This document shows positions 25,893 through 34,496 of a stretch of 64,000 bases of DNA, piece after piece. Origin of the DNA: Lentzea alba (lineage in GTDB: Bacteria; Actinomycetota; Actinomycetes; Mycobacteriales; Pseudonocardiaceae). A program made the position numbers and the translations under genes. Numbering within the stretch: the stretch's first letter is position 1; each line of letters opens with the position of its first letter. Location of the stretch: assembly GCF_011067745.1 (NCBI RefSeq), contig NZ_JAAMPJ010000013.1:307272-371271 (forward strand). The letters run 5' to 3'. The notes beneath the pieces were generated by a model. It saw nothing but the letters and a program-made list of their open reading frames with translations, ran no database searches and had not been told where the DNA came from.

Positions 25893-26780
25893 TTACCGGA
25901 CCGGGCATGGATGATCGTTCAGGGAGAACCCGGTCGGTGCCGGGTTGTCCATCCGGTGGGCGGCGGTGAAGCCGACCACCTGCGTGGCTCCGGGGGCGAT
26001 GTTCGCCGTGTAGGAGACGTTGGTGGCGGTCACCTCCTGGCCACTCTGCCGGCCCGTCGCGTTCCAGATGTCGGTCATCACCTGGTCTCGGGTGAACTTC
26101 CAGCGCAGCGTCCACCCGGAGATCGGCGCCGTGCCCGTGTTGGTGATCGTGACGTCGGCGTTGAAGCCACCGTTCCAACGGTAGGTGACGCGGTAGTTCA
26201 CGGCACAACCGAACACGAGAGGAACGGTGGTGGTCGTCGGCACGGGCGAGGGCATCGTGACGACAACGGGTGCCGGTGGCGGCGTCGTGGGCGGCTTGGC
26301 CTGACCCTTGCAGGGCGCGCCCCACAGGCCGAGCCCCGCCTTGGTGGCGGCGCTCTCGGCGTCGACGAAGGCGGGATCGTGCGGCGAGTCGCCGCGCAGC
26401 ACCCCCTGGCTGACCGCGAACAGCGCGTACTCGGTGCCGTCGTCGAGCCACAGCGGTGCCTCGTCGACGACGGCCGGGTCGCCCGGATCGACCTTGACCT
26501 GCTTGTCCAGCAGGAACGCCTTGGCGAACGCGGTGGCGGCGCCCGCCCAGCACTCCTCCGGCGCGGCGAGCCCGGCCATCCGGATGCGCGTGCCGTCGGA
26601 GAGCAGGACGGTGCGGCCGTCCTCCACCCCCTGGACGGTCAGCGTGTTGGTCAGCGTCGGCGGCGCGACGAGGTGGTGACCGCCAGACGGCGGACCGGAC
26701 GCGATCGGTGTGGGCGAACCGGTGCATCCGATGAGCAGGAATGTCGAGGCAATCGTCAGAACGGACGATCTGGGTCTCAT
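25893..26780 (-). CDS. Lipoprotein: degenerate thermonuclease-like domain plus CBM2
   Basis: 295 residues. The lipobox ends at C19 (LLIGC). Residues about 45-165 read like a staphylococcal-nuclease (SNase/OB) fold: VEDGRTVLLSDGTRIRMAGLAAPEECW, a lysine-rich LLDKQVKV strand, and AATKAGLGLWGAPC at the end. The Ca-binding Asp expected before PE is Ala and the second catalytic Arg is not seen, so it is probably not an active nuclease. A Pro/Thr linker follows. The C-terminal 100 residues are a CBM2 (CAVNYRVTYRWNGGF to SLNDHPC) for cellulose or chitin binding. ATG with CCGGGGGAAAG site. A paralogue with the same layout is at 47387-48280. Function unknown. Confidence 0.8.
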   Translation of the reverse strand: MRPRSSVLTIASTFLLIGCTGSPTPIASGPPSGGHHLVAPPTLTNTLTVQGVEDGRTVLLSDGTRIRMAGLAAPEECWAGAATAFAKAFLLDKQVKVDPGDPAVVDEAPLWLDDGTEYALFAVSQGVLRGDSPHDPAFVDAESAATKAGLGLWGAPCKGQAKPPTTPPPAPVVVTMPSPVPTTTTVPLVFGCAVNYRVTYRWNGGFNADVTITNTGTAPISGWTLRWKFTRDQVMTDIWNATGRQSGQEVTATNVSYTANIAPGATQVVGFTAAHRMDNPAPTGFSLNDHPCPVR

Positions 26781-27018
26781 TCTTTCCCCCGGTACTGCGG
26801 TGGTACGAGTGGAGCTGGGCAATGGCCGGGAAAGCTAGACCAGATGGCGGGCCCGGTCAATACGAGACTGATGAGTCTTGTTCGATGATCAGACTGTCGA
26901 ACCGCATCGAACCGCCAGGCCAGGCCGTCGAAACGCCGTTCGACAGCCGGTTGGATCGTGATACACGCGTCACCTCGTCGCCACATGGCGGATACGACGC
27001 ACAATTCGATCCGTTCGA

Positions 27019-27057
27019 GTCGAATTGGTGTCGAATTCCACGTCGAATTGTCGAACA
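27019..27057. promoter_or_regulatory. GTCGAATT repeat cluster upstream of the pectinase promoter
   Basis: GTCGAATT occurs at 27019, 27030 and 27042, followed by GTCGAACA at 27050, spaced 11, 12 and 8 bp. The first copy extends to GTCGAATTGG, a 10-mer also found at 34421 between the two other pectate lyase genes. The cluster ends 11 bp before the -35 hexamer, a usual position for activator sites. The regulator is not in the window. Confidence 0.65.
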
Positions 27058-27068
27058 AATTCATTTCG

Positions 27069-27097
27069 TTGACGCCCGGCGCACGCGTTCGTAATAT
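27069..27097 (+). promoter_or_regulatory. Sigma70-type promoter of the PL1-CE8 operon
   Basis: TTGACG (27069-27074), 17 bp spacer, TAATAT (27092-27097): a near-consensus housekeeping promoter, uncommon in such GC-rich DNA. Predicted start of transcription near 27104, giving a leader of about 55 nt before the ATG. Confidence 0.75.
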
Positions 27098-27158
27098 CCG
27101 GTTCACGCTCGTGGACGGTGTTCACGAATATGAACAACCATTCGAAGGGTATTGCGCC

Positions 27159-29342
27159 ATGCGATTGTTCGTACGTGCGCTTGTGCTGGCGTGTGCCTGC
27201 ACAGGGCTGGTGGGCGCGCCCGCGCACGCCGGCCACGACCCCGCGAGGCAGGTGCTGCCCGCCGGTGACGGGTGGGCCTCGAGTGGTCCGGGGACGACCG
27301 GTGGCTCCGCCGCCCCGGCCGATCACGTGCACACCGTGCGCACCCGCGCCGAGTTCGTCGCCGCGCTGGCCGCGCCCGCCCCGCGGATCATCCGGGTCAA
27401 GGGCGTGATCAACGCGAACACCGGCCCCGACGGAAAGCCGTTGAGCTGCACGGACTACGCGGCCGAGGGCTACACGCTGCCCGCGTACCTCGCCGCCTAC
27501 GACCCCGCCGTCTGGGGGCGTGACCGCAAGCCGCAAGGACCCCTCGAAGACGCACGGGCGGCCTCCACTCGCAACCAGCTGGCGGTGATCGGTTTCGAGG
27601 TCGGCTCGGACACGACGATCATCGGAGCCACCCCCGGTGCCGGGATCACCGGAGGCAGCCTGCGCATCCACGGCGCGCGCAACGTGATCGTGCGCAACCT
27701 GACCTTCCGCGACACCAGCGACTGCTTCCCCGCCTGGGACCCGACCGACAACAGCCCCGGCGCCCCGCCCGGCAACTGGAACTCGCTCTGGGACTCGGTG
27801 TCGTTGCAGAAGTCCGAGAACGTGTGGATCGACCACAACACGTTCACCGACCAGCCGAACGTCGACAGCACCCAGCCGCTCTACTTCAACCGGCCCTACC
27901 AGGTGCACGACGGCCAGCTCGACATCACCGCGGCCTCCGACCTGGTCACCGTGTCGCGCAACGTCTTCGTCGACCACGGCAAGACCATGCTGATCGGCGG
28001 GTCCAACACCTCGACGACCGACCCCGGCAAGCTGCGGGTCTCGGTGCACCACAACGTCTTCCGCAACACCCAGGAACGGGCGCCGCGGGTCCGGTTCGGC
28101 CAGGTGCACGTCTACAACAACCTGTACGAGGGCGCGCAGGTCTACAGCTGGGGCGTCGGCGTGCAGTCGCAGATCTACGCCCAGAACAACTACATCCGCG
28201 GCATCGCGCCGGAGAAGGTCGTCTACAACTGGGGCGGCACGGCGATCACCGACACCGGCAACCTCGTCGAGGGCAAGCCGCTCAGCCTGGTCGACGCGTT
28301 CAACACCGCGTTCCCGGACAAGCGGCTCGGCACGGACGCCGGCTGGACGCCCACGCTCAACCGCGGTCTCGAACCCGCCCACCGGGTCAAGCACCTGAAA
28401 GCGGGCGCGCCACCGGCAGGGCATCACCTCGTGGTGGGCCACGGCTTCCCGACCGTGCAGTCCGCGATCGACGCCGCCCCCGCCGGTGCCGTCATCACGC
28501 TGCCGAAGGGCGTGTACCGCGAGGTCGTCAAGATCCCGGCGAGCAAGAAGGGGCTGACCCTGCGCGGTGCCACCGGACGCGCGCAGGACGTCGTGATCGA
28601 CTTCGACAACGCCAACGGCACCAAGAAACCCGACGGCACCACCTACGGCACGTCCGGCAGCGCCACCGCGACCATCGCCGCGGACGACTTCAAGGCGCGC
28701 GACCTCACGTTCCGCAACTCGTTCGACCGCAAGCAGCACCCGGAGATCACGAACACCCAGGCCGTCGCGGTGAAGGCCACCGGCGACCGGATGTTCTTCG
28801 ACCGCGTGCACTTCGAAGGCCACCAGGACACCCTGTACGCCGACTCGCCGAACGTGACGACGCGTTCCCGCCAGTACTACCGGGACTGCGCGATCACCGG
28901 TGACGTCGACTTCATGTTCGGCCGCGCCACCGCGGTCTTCGACCGGGCCACGATCACCGCGCTCACCCGCGGCAGCGACCCGAACGGCTACCTGACCGCC
29001 GCCAGCACCCAGCGCGCCAACCCGCACGGGTTCCTGATCGTGAACTCGGAGGTCCGCAGCGACGCACCGGCCGGGACGTACTTCCTGGGCAGGCCCTGGC
29101 ACCCCGGCGGTGACCCGGAGGCGATCGCGCAGGTGGTCATCAGGAACACCAAGCTGCCCGCCGCGATCAAGGCGGCGCCGTGGACCGACATGTCCGGCTT
29201 TCCGTGGCGTGGCGCCAGGTTCGCGGAGTACCGCAACACCGGACCGGGCGCGGGCACCGGCGCGGACCGGCCGCAGCTGACCGCGGAGCAGGCGAAGCAG
29301 TACACCAAGAGCGCCTACCTGGACGGGTGGAACCCCGCGTGA
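27159..29342 (+). CDS. Secreted pectate lyase (PL1) - pectin methylesterase (CE8) fusion
   Basis: 727 residues with a signal peptide (1-25, ending APAHA). Residues about 30-410 are a PL1 parallel beta-helix: SENVWIDHNTFTD, a Ca/substrate-site DGQLDITAASDLVTVSRNVF, and VHHNVFRNTQERAPRVRFGQVHVYNN with the catalytic Arg region. Residues about 422-727 are a CE8 esterase: HFEGHQDTLYA, GDVDFMFGRATAVFD with catalytic Asp, and FLGRPWHPGG. The CE8 half should remove methyl esters from pectin, making homogalacturonan cleavable by the PL1 half. ATG 27159 with GAAGGG upstream. First gene of the importer operon: the next start overlaps its stop. Confidence 0.93.
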   Translation: MRLFVRALVLACACTGLVGAPAHAGHDPARQVLPAGDGWASSGPGTTGGSAAPADHVHTVRTRAEFVAALAAPAPRIIRVKGVINANTGPDGKPLSCTDYAAEGYTLPAYLAAYDPAVWGRDRKPQGPLEDARAASTRNQLAVIGFEVGSDTTIIGATPGAGITGGSLRIHGARNVIVRNLTFRDTSDCFPAWDPTDNSPGAPPGNWNSLWDSVSLQKSENVWIDHNTFTDQPNVDSTQPLYFNRPYQVHDGQLDITAASDLVTVSRNVFVDHGKTMLIGGSNTSTTDPGKLRVSVHHNVFRNTQERAPRVRFGQVHVYNNLYEGAQVYSWGVGVQSQIYAQNNYIRGIAPEKVVYNWGGTAITDTGNLVEGKPLSLVDAFNTAFPDKRLGTDAGWTPTLNRGLEPAHRVKHLKAGAPPAGHHLVVGHGFPTVQSAIDAAPAGAVITLPKGVYREVVKIPASKKGLTLRGATGRAQDVVIDFDNANGTKKPDGTTYGTSGSATATIAADDFKARDLTFRNSFDRKQHPEITNTQAVAVKATGDRMFFDRVHFEGHQDTLYADSPNVTTRSRQYYRDCAITGDVDFMFGRATAVFDRATITALTRGSDPNGYLTAASTQRANPHGFLIVNSEVRSDAPAGTYFLGRPWHPGGDPEAIAQVVIRNTKLPAAIKAAPWTDMSGFPWRGARFAEYRNTGPGAGTGADRPQLTAEQAKQYTKSAYLDGWNPA

Positions 29343-30214
29343 GGACTCGCACGTGGGCGCCGTACGCGCTCATCGCCCCGACGCTGGTTCTGATGGCGGT
29401 GTTCCTGGTCTACCCGATCGCCTCGGTCGGGTGGTTCAGCCTGCGCCAGCACACCGTCACCCAGCCGTGGAAGAACGGCTTCATCGGGTTCGAGAACTTC
29501 CGCCGGATGCTGTTCGACGACCCGTTGTTCTGGCAGAGCCTCATGTTCAGCGCGAAGTGGGTCGTCGTCGAGGTCGGCCTGCAGCTCGTGCTGGGCCTGT
29601 GCCTCGCACTGATCGTCAACGAGACGTTCGTCGGCCGGGCCATGGCGCGGTCGCTCGTGTTCTCGCCGTGGGCGGTGTCCGGTGTGCTCACCACCGGCAT
29701 CTGGATCCTGCTCTACAACCCGTCCACGGGCATCTTCCAGCAGCTCGCGCAGTGGGGCATCGGTGATCCGGGCACGTCGGTGCTCGGCGACCCGGCGACG
29801 GTCTTCCCGGCCACCGTGGTCACCGAGCTGTGGCGCGGCGTGCCGTTCTTCGCGATCTTGCTGCTGGCCGACCTGCAGACCATCCCCAACGACCTGTACG
29901 AGGCCGCGTCGGTCGACGGCGCCGGACGGTGGCGCCGGTTCATCAGCGTCACCCTGCCGCACCTGCGCGACGCGATCGTGCTGTCGACGCTGCTGCGTGC
30001 GGTGTGGGAGTTCAACAACGTCGACCTGATCTACACGCTGACCGGCGGCGGACCGGCGAACCAGACCACGACCCTGCCGCTGTACGTGGCGCGCAAAGCC
30101 GTGGACTCGCACGACTTCGGTTACGGCTCGGCGCTGACGATGGCCGGCTTCGCGATCCTGCTGTTCTTCTCGATCCTCTACCTGAGGCTGTCCAAGTTCG
30201 GGAGCCGGGCATGA
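29339..30214 (+). CDS. ABC oligosaccharide importer permease, MalF type
   Basis: 291 residues, six membrane helices, first at APYALIAPTLVLMAVFLVYPI. The EAA loop is LYEAASVDGAGRWRRFISVTLP near residue 185. The GTG start overlaps the PL1-CE8 stop (GTGA), tying uptake to pectin breakdown. Substrate is probably oligogalacturonide or an unsaturated uronide, inferred from context only. Confidence 0.9.
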   Translation: MRTRTWAPYALIAPTLVLMAVFLVYPIASVGWFSLRQHTVTQPWKNGFIGFENFRRMLFDDPLFWQSLMFSAKWVVVEVGLQLVLGLCLALIVNETFVGRAMARSLVFSPWAVSGVLTTGIWILLYNPSTGIFQQLAQWGIGDPGTSVLGDPATVFPATVVTELWRGVPFFAILLLADLQTIPNDLYEAASVDGAGRWRRFISVTLPHLRDAIVLSTLLRAVWEFNNVDLIYTLTGGGPANQTTTLPLYVARKAVDSHDFGYGSALTMAGFAILLFFSILYLRLSKFGSRA

Positions 30215-31092
30215 CCCAGACCCTCACCCGCCCGGCCACGGTCTCGCCGCCACCACCGGCGCCACCGCGGCGCAAGAAGCACCGTGACCCATCGCGGTAC
30301 TTCCGCCTGCACCTGCCGTTGGTGCTCTACCTGCTGTTCACGCTGATCCCGTTCTACTGGATGCTGGTTTTCGCGTTCCGGCCGACGGGGGAGACCGCGC
30401 TCGTGCCGTGGCCGATCACGTTCGAGCACTTCGACACGGTGTGGAACGGCATCGGCTTCGGGTTGTTCTTCCAGAACAGCCTGATCATCGGCGTCGGCAC
30501 GCTCGTCGTCGTCACCGTGTTCGCGCTCATGGGCGGCTACGCGCTGGCGCGCTTCAAGTTCCGCGGCCAGCGGGTGTTCCTGCTGGCGTTGCTGTGCACG
30601 CAGTTCATCCCCGGCGCGATGATGCTGATCCCGCTGTTCGTGATCTTCAAGAGCGCCGGGCTGCTGAACAGCCTCACGGGCCTGATCATCGCGGACACCG
30701 CGTTCCAGCTGCCGCTGGCGCTGATCCTGATGAGCGGGTTCGTGCGCAACGTGCCGGTGGAGCTCGAAGAGGCCGCGATGGTCGACGGGTGTTCGCGGCT
30801 GCGGGCGTTCTTCGCGGTGACGCTGCCCCAGCTGCGGCCCGCGCTCGTGGCCGTCGGCTCGTTCGCGTTCATCGGGGCCTGGAACAACTTCCTCTTCGCG
30901 CTGATGTTCGCGAGCAGGCAGGACAAGTTCACTTTGCCGGTCGGGTTGAGCTACGCGCTGGGCGAGTTCAACACCGACTTCGGGGCGCTCGCGGCGGGCG
31001 GAGTCGTCGCCGCGGTACCGGTCGTGCTGGTTTTCGCCGTGGTGCAACGGTTCCTGGTGCAGGGACTCAGCGCCGGCGCGGTCAAGGGATGA
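30211..31092 (+). CDS. ABC oligosaccharide importer permease, MalG type
   Basis: 293 residues. A Pro-rich, basic cytoplasmic leader (1-38) precedes six helices. EAA loop near ELEEAAMVDGCSRLRAFFAVTLP; family-typical end LVQGLSAGAVKG. ATG overlaps the previous stop (ATGA). Partner of the preceding permease; no ATPase gene is linked. Confidence 0.9.
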   Translation: MTQTLTRPATVSPPPPAPPRRKKHRDPSRYFRLHLPLVLYLLFTLIPFYWMLVFAFRPTGETALVPWPITFEHFDTVWNGIGFGLFFQNSLIIGVGTLVVVTVFALMGGYALARFKFRGQRVFLLALLCTQFIPGAMMLIPLFVIFKSAGLLNSLTGLIIADTAFQLPLALILMSGFVRNVPVELEEAAMVDGCSRLRAFFAVTLPQLRPALVAVGSFAFIGAWNNFLFALMFASRQDKFTLPVGLSYALGEFNTDFGALAAGGVVAAVPVVLVFAVVQRFLVQGLSAGAVKG

Positions 31093-31099
31093 GGGAGAC

Positions 31100-32371
31100 A
31101 TGAGGAGACTGCTGGTCGCGCTGGCACTCGTGCTGAGCGCCTGCTCCGCCGGGGGACAGGACGGTCCCGCGACGATCACGTTCTGGGACAACAACGGCGG
31201 CCCCGGCCGCACGCCCATCTACGAGGAGCTGATCAAGCGGTTCGAGGCGGCGAACCCGAACATCAAGGTCGAGTACGTCGGCATCCCGAGCTCGTCCGTG
31301 CAGCAGAAGTACGACACGGCCATCGCGGGCGGGTCGACGCCGGACGTCGGCGGCGTCACCACCTCCTACCTCGCGCACCTGGTGGGGCAGGACGCGCTGG
31401 AGCCGCTGGACGAACGGGTGGAGTCGGGTCCGCTGAAGGGCAAGCTGCTGCCCGGCCTGCTGGAGACGGTGCGGCAGACCGCGATGGACGGCAAGCTCTA
31501 CGCCGCGCCCGCGTCCGGCAACCTCGACGTCATCTGGTACCGCTCGGACCTGTTCGCCGAGCAGAAGATCGCCGCCCCGGAAACCTGGGACCAGTTGATC
31601 GACGCGGCCGCGAAGCTGACCAAACCCGCTGACAACAAGTACGGGTTCACGATCCGCGGTGGTGCCGGCTCGATCTTCCAGCTGCTCGCCGAGGCCTACT
31701 CCTACTCGGGCGTCGACAAGTTCTACGACGGCGGCAAGAGCACGGTCGCGGACCCGCGCAACGCCGAGCTGGTCAGCAAGATCGCGGGGATCTACAAGAA
31801 GTCCACGCCCGAAGCGGACGTCAACAACAGCTACACGCAGATGGTCGCCCAGTTCACCGGCGGCACGGTGGCGATGATGCACCACAACCTGGGCTCCACC
31901 GCCGACGTCATGAAGGCTCTCGGCGCCCAGAAGGTCAGCGCCATGCCGTTGCCGAAGGGCCCGTCCGGCAAGCGGACCGTCGTGCCGAACCCGACCGACG
32001 GGTTCGCGGTGTTCAAGGGCAGCAAGAACCCGGACGCGGCCTGGAAGTTCGTCGAGTTCCTGACCTCGGCCGAGAGCAACGGGTACTGGAACGAGAAGGT
32101 CGGCCAGATCCCCGCCAACACCGACGTCCGCAGCGCCGAGTGGATCCAGAAGAACGCGGCCGTGAAGATGGCGCTCGGCGTGCTGGAGGACCCGGCCACG
32201 GTGCTCGTGCCCGCGCCGGTCTACCTGCCGGAGTACTCGTCGATCACCAAGACCGACACCGAGCCGCTCTACCAGAAGGTGTTGCTCGGCCAGATGTCCG
32301 CGCAGGAGTTCCTCGACCAGCTCGCGGGCAAGCTCACGACCGCCCAGCAGGAATGGGAGAAGCGGAAGTGA
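31100..32371 (+). CDS. ABC importer solute-binding lipoprotein (pectin locus)
   Basis: 423 residues. Lipobox ends at C15 (VLSAC). The mature chain begins TITFWDNNGGPGR, a family 1 binding-protein strand, and contains DVGGVTTSYLAHL and the LDVIWYRSDLFAE motif. ATG at 31100 with GAGGGAGA 5 bp upstream. It follows the two permeases instead of preceding them as in the 3.8 kb locus. Ligand inferred to be pectin-derived. Confidence 0.9.
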   Translation: MRRLLVALALVLSACSAGGQDGPATITFWDNNGGPGRTPIYEELIKRFEAANPNIKVEYVGIPSSSVQQKYDTAIAGGSTPDVGGVTTSYLAHLVGQDALEPLDERVESGPLKGKLLPGLLETVRQTAMDGKLYAAPASGNLDVIWYRSDLFAEQKIAAPETWDQLIDAAAKLTKPADNKYGFTIRGGAGSIFQLLAEAYSYSGVDKFYDGGKSTVADPRNAELVSKIAGIYKKSTPEADVNNSYTQMVAQFTGGTVAMMHHNLGSTADVMKALGAQKVSAMPLPKGPSGKRTVVPNPTDGFAVFKGSKNPDAAWKFVEFLTSAESNGYWNEKVGQIPANTDVRSAEWIQKNAAVKMALGVLEDPATVLVPAPVYLPEYSSITKTDTEPLYQKVLLGQMSAQEFLDQLAGKLTTAQQEWEKRK

Positions 32372-33513
32372 TCGAACGGGTGGCCGTGCGCACGTTCACC
32401 ACGAGCGCGTGCACGGCCGTGGACCCCGAGGGCCACCGGCATCCCGCGCCCGAGCACGAGGTGACCGAGGCGTTGCTGGAGATCACCGACACCGACGGTG
32501 CCACCGGGTACTGCCAGATCCAGGCAGACCACCTCCGGCCCGCGGTGCTGGACAAGCACGTGCGGCCGGTGCTGCTCGGGCAGGACCCGTGGGACCGCGA
32601 ACGGCTGTGGCGCCTGCTCGGTCGCCGGCAACGCGGTTCTGGTGGCGGGTTCACCGACCGTGCGCTCGGGTTCGTCGACACGGCGTTGTGGGATCTCGTC
32701 GCGCGCAAGGCCGGGCTGCCCGCGTGGAAGCTCGCCGGCGGTGCCCGCGACCGGATCCCGGCCTACGGCAGCACGATGTGCGGGGACACCGACGGCCTCG
32801 CGACACCGGGTGACTACGCGGACTTCGCCAAGCACCTCGTGTCGATCGGCTATCGGGCGATCAAGCTGCACACCTGGATGCCGCCGGTACCGGGCGCGCC
32901 GAGCGTGTCGCGCGACATCGAGGCCTGCCAGGCGGTGCGGGAGGCCGTCGGGCCGGACGTGGAACTGATGCTGGACGCGAGCCACTGGTATTCCAGGACC
33001 GAAGCGCTTCGACTCGGCAAAGCGCTGGAGGAACTGGACTTCTACTGGTTCGAGGAACCGATGGAGGAGGCCTCGATCAGCTCCTACCGGTGGCTCGCCG
33101 AACAGCTGGCGATCCCCGTGATCGGGCCGGAGGTGGCGTGGGGCAAGCACCTGACCCGTGCCGAGTGGATCACCGCCGGCGCGTGCGACGTCCTGCGCGC
33201 CGGGCCGGTCGGAGCCGGTGGGATCACGCCGGTGCTCAAGACCGTGCACCTCGCGGAGTCGTTCAACATGGACTGCGAGATCCACGGCAACGGCTCCGCC
33301 AGCCTGACGGTGCTCGGCGCGACCGACGCGGGCCGGTGGTACGAACGGGGTCTGCTGCACCCGCACGTCGACTTCGACCGGGTGCCGCCGCACCGGAACT
33401 CCATCGCCGACGCGCTCGACGAGAACGGGAACGTCGCGTTCTCGGTCCGGCCAGGAATCGGTGACGACTGGAATTTCGACCACCTGGGTTCGCACACGGT
33501 CGAAACCTGGTGA
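32368..33513 (+). CDS. Enolase-superfamily (mandelate racemase-like) sugar-acid enzyme
   Basis: 381 residues: an N-terminal capping domain (1-120) and a C-terminal barrel. Metal ligands are D203 (LMLDASHWY), E229 (YWFEEP) and E255 (IGPEV). The second-strand base motif is K166-x-H168 (AIKLHTW), and a candidate His lies in CEIHGNGSAS. The KxH motif occurs in several acid-sugar dehydratase and cycloisomerase groups of the mandelate racemase subgroup. GTG start overlaps the binding-protein stop (GTGA), so it is the last gene of the pectin operon. Likely acts on a uronate, aldonate or lactone derived from galacturonan; the exact reaction is open. Confidence 0.82.
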   Translation: MIERVAVRTFTTSACTAVDPEGHRHPAPEHEVTEALLEITDTDGATGYCQIQADHLRPAVLDKHVRPVLLGQDPWDRERLWRLLGRRQRGSGGGFTDRALGFVDTALWDLVARKAGLPAWKLAGGARDRIPAYGSTMCGDTDGLATPGDYADFAKHLVSIGYRAIKLHTWMPPVPGAPSVSRDIEACQAVREAVGPDVELMLDASHWYSRTEALRLGKALEELDFYWFEEPMEEASISSYRWLAEQLAIPVIGPEVAWGKHLTRAEWITAGACDVLRAGPVGAGGITPVLKTVHLAESFNMDCEIHGNGSASLTVLGATDAGRWYERGLLHPHVDFDRVPPHRNSIADALDENGNVAFSVRPGIGDDWNFDHLGSHTVETW

Positions 33514-33548
33514 GAAAAGGCCCCGGACCGCTGTCCCGGGGCCTTTTC
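33514..33548. terminator. Bidirectional intrinsic terminator
   Basis: A 13 bp perfect stem (GAAAAGGCCCCGG paired with its complement at 33536-33548) and a 9 nt loop, with A-rich and T-rich flanks built into the arms. It lies between the convergent enolase-superfamily and PL3 genes and can serve both. Confidence 0.85.
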
Positions 33549-33561
33549 ATCAGCTTTTCTG

Positions 33562-34326
33562 CTAGCGGTAGGTGATGTCCGATGTTTTGTACAGGCAGTT
33601 CGTGCTGTCCGGGCCGCTGCCGATCTTCGACGGCTCACCGCTCGTGACGCCCTTGTACTTTTCGCAGGCGACGATCTTCTTGCTGCTGTCGCCGACGATC
33701 GTGATTTTCGACAGTCGCGCGGTGTCCCCGTAGTTGGTGTTGATGCCCACCAGGGACTTGCCGGGGGAGAACGCGGTGATGTTCTCCAGGACGACGTTGC
33801 GCTTGTGCTGGGTCTTGCAGTTGCCGCAGGACCGGTAGAGCTTGCCGAAGTCGTCCACCTGGAAGTTGCGGATGATCATCGTGCCCGGTCCGTTGTGCTG
33901 GAACACCTTGTCCGACGCCTTGCGCGCGCCACCACCGCTGATGGTCATGGTCTGCGATGACGACGTGCCCTTGAACGTGGCCGCGTCCTCGCCGACGTCC
34001 TCCCACCACACGTTGGTGAGCGTGCAGGTGCCGAGGCAGTGGACGCCGTCCGCGGCCGGAGCACCGAGCACGACGTTCTTCAGCGTCGTGCCGTTGGCGA
34101 GCTGGAAGATCGGGTCCTGGCCCTCGTTCTGGCCGCCGGAACCGAGGTTGCCGGTGCCGTAGAACCGCTTCATGCCACCGTCGTAGGTACCGGAGGTCAC
34201 CTTGATGGTGGCGCCGACCGGTTTGGGACCGGTCGGTGTCGGGAAGGTGCTGCCCGCGGCCTGGGCCTGGGGTACGAGAAACGCGGCCAAAGCCACGGCC
34301 AACACCGTTGTTGCCAGTTTCTTCAT
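33562..34326 (-). CDS. Secreted pectate lyase, family PL3
   Basis: 254 residues. Signal peptide ends at QAQAA near residue 24. The mature chain is a short beta-helix with PL3 hallmarks: DPIFQLANGTTLKNVVLGAPAADGVHC, CTLTNVWWEDVGEDAATFKG, and cysteine-rich YRSCGNCKTQHKRNVVLENI. It cleaves polygalacturonate by Ca-dependent beta-elimination. ATG 34326 sits at the signal peptide. Divergent from the PL1 gene with shared control DNA. Confidence 0.93.
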   Translation of the reverse strand: MKKLATTVLAVALAAFLVPQAQAAGSTFPTPTGPKPVGATIKVTSGTYDGGMKRFYGTGNLGSGGQNEGQDPIFQLANGTTLKNVVLGAPAADGVHCLGTCTLTNVWWEDVGEDAATFKGTSSSQTMTISGGGARKASDKVFQHNGPGTMIIRNFQVDDFGKLYRSCGNCKTQHKRNVVLENITAFSPGKSLVGINTNYGDTARLSKITIVGDSSKKIVACEKYKGVTSGEPSKIGSGPDSTNCLYKTSDITYR

Positions 34327-34364
34327 GTGCGCTCCGCATGCAGGCGATGCGCGGCGGTAATTTG

Positions 34365-34460
34365 ATGGTAGGGCGGACTTCTTTTCTGTCAACTATAGTC
34401 GATGGTTCGATTCGAATATCGTCGAATTGGTTGACCTGTTTGTTCGGAAGTCGCTACCTT
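34365..34460. promoter_or_regulatory. Divergent PL3/PL1 promoter region with shared TCGAAT elements
   Basis: Minus strand: TTGACA (34387-34392), 16 bp, TACCAT (34365-34370) for PL3. Plus strand: TTGACC (34431-34436), 18 bp, TACCTT (34455-34460) for PL1. Between the two -35 boxes lie GGTTCGATTCGAA and GTCGAATTGG (34421-34430). The last 10-mer is identical to one at 27019 upstream of the PL1-CE8 gene, so all three pectinase units probably share a regulator. Confidence 0.7.
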
Positions 34461-34496
34461 CGATGCACCGCCGCTACACAACTTGGAAGGCTTGGA

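Larger units (their letters stand above)
26781..27158. other. 378 bp intergenic region rich in TCGAA words
   Basis: Separates the divergent nuclease-fold/CBM2 lipoprotein and PL1-CE8 genes. It contains TCGAACCG twice near 26897 and 26907, then the GTCGAATT cluster and a strong promoter annotated separately. No ORF or structured RNA was seen. AT content is clearly higher in 26990-27160 than in flanking genes, as expected of a regulated promoter. Confidence 0.6.
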
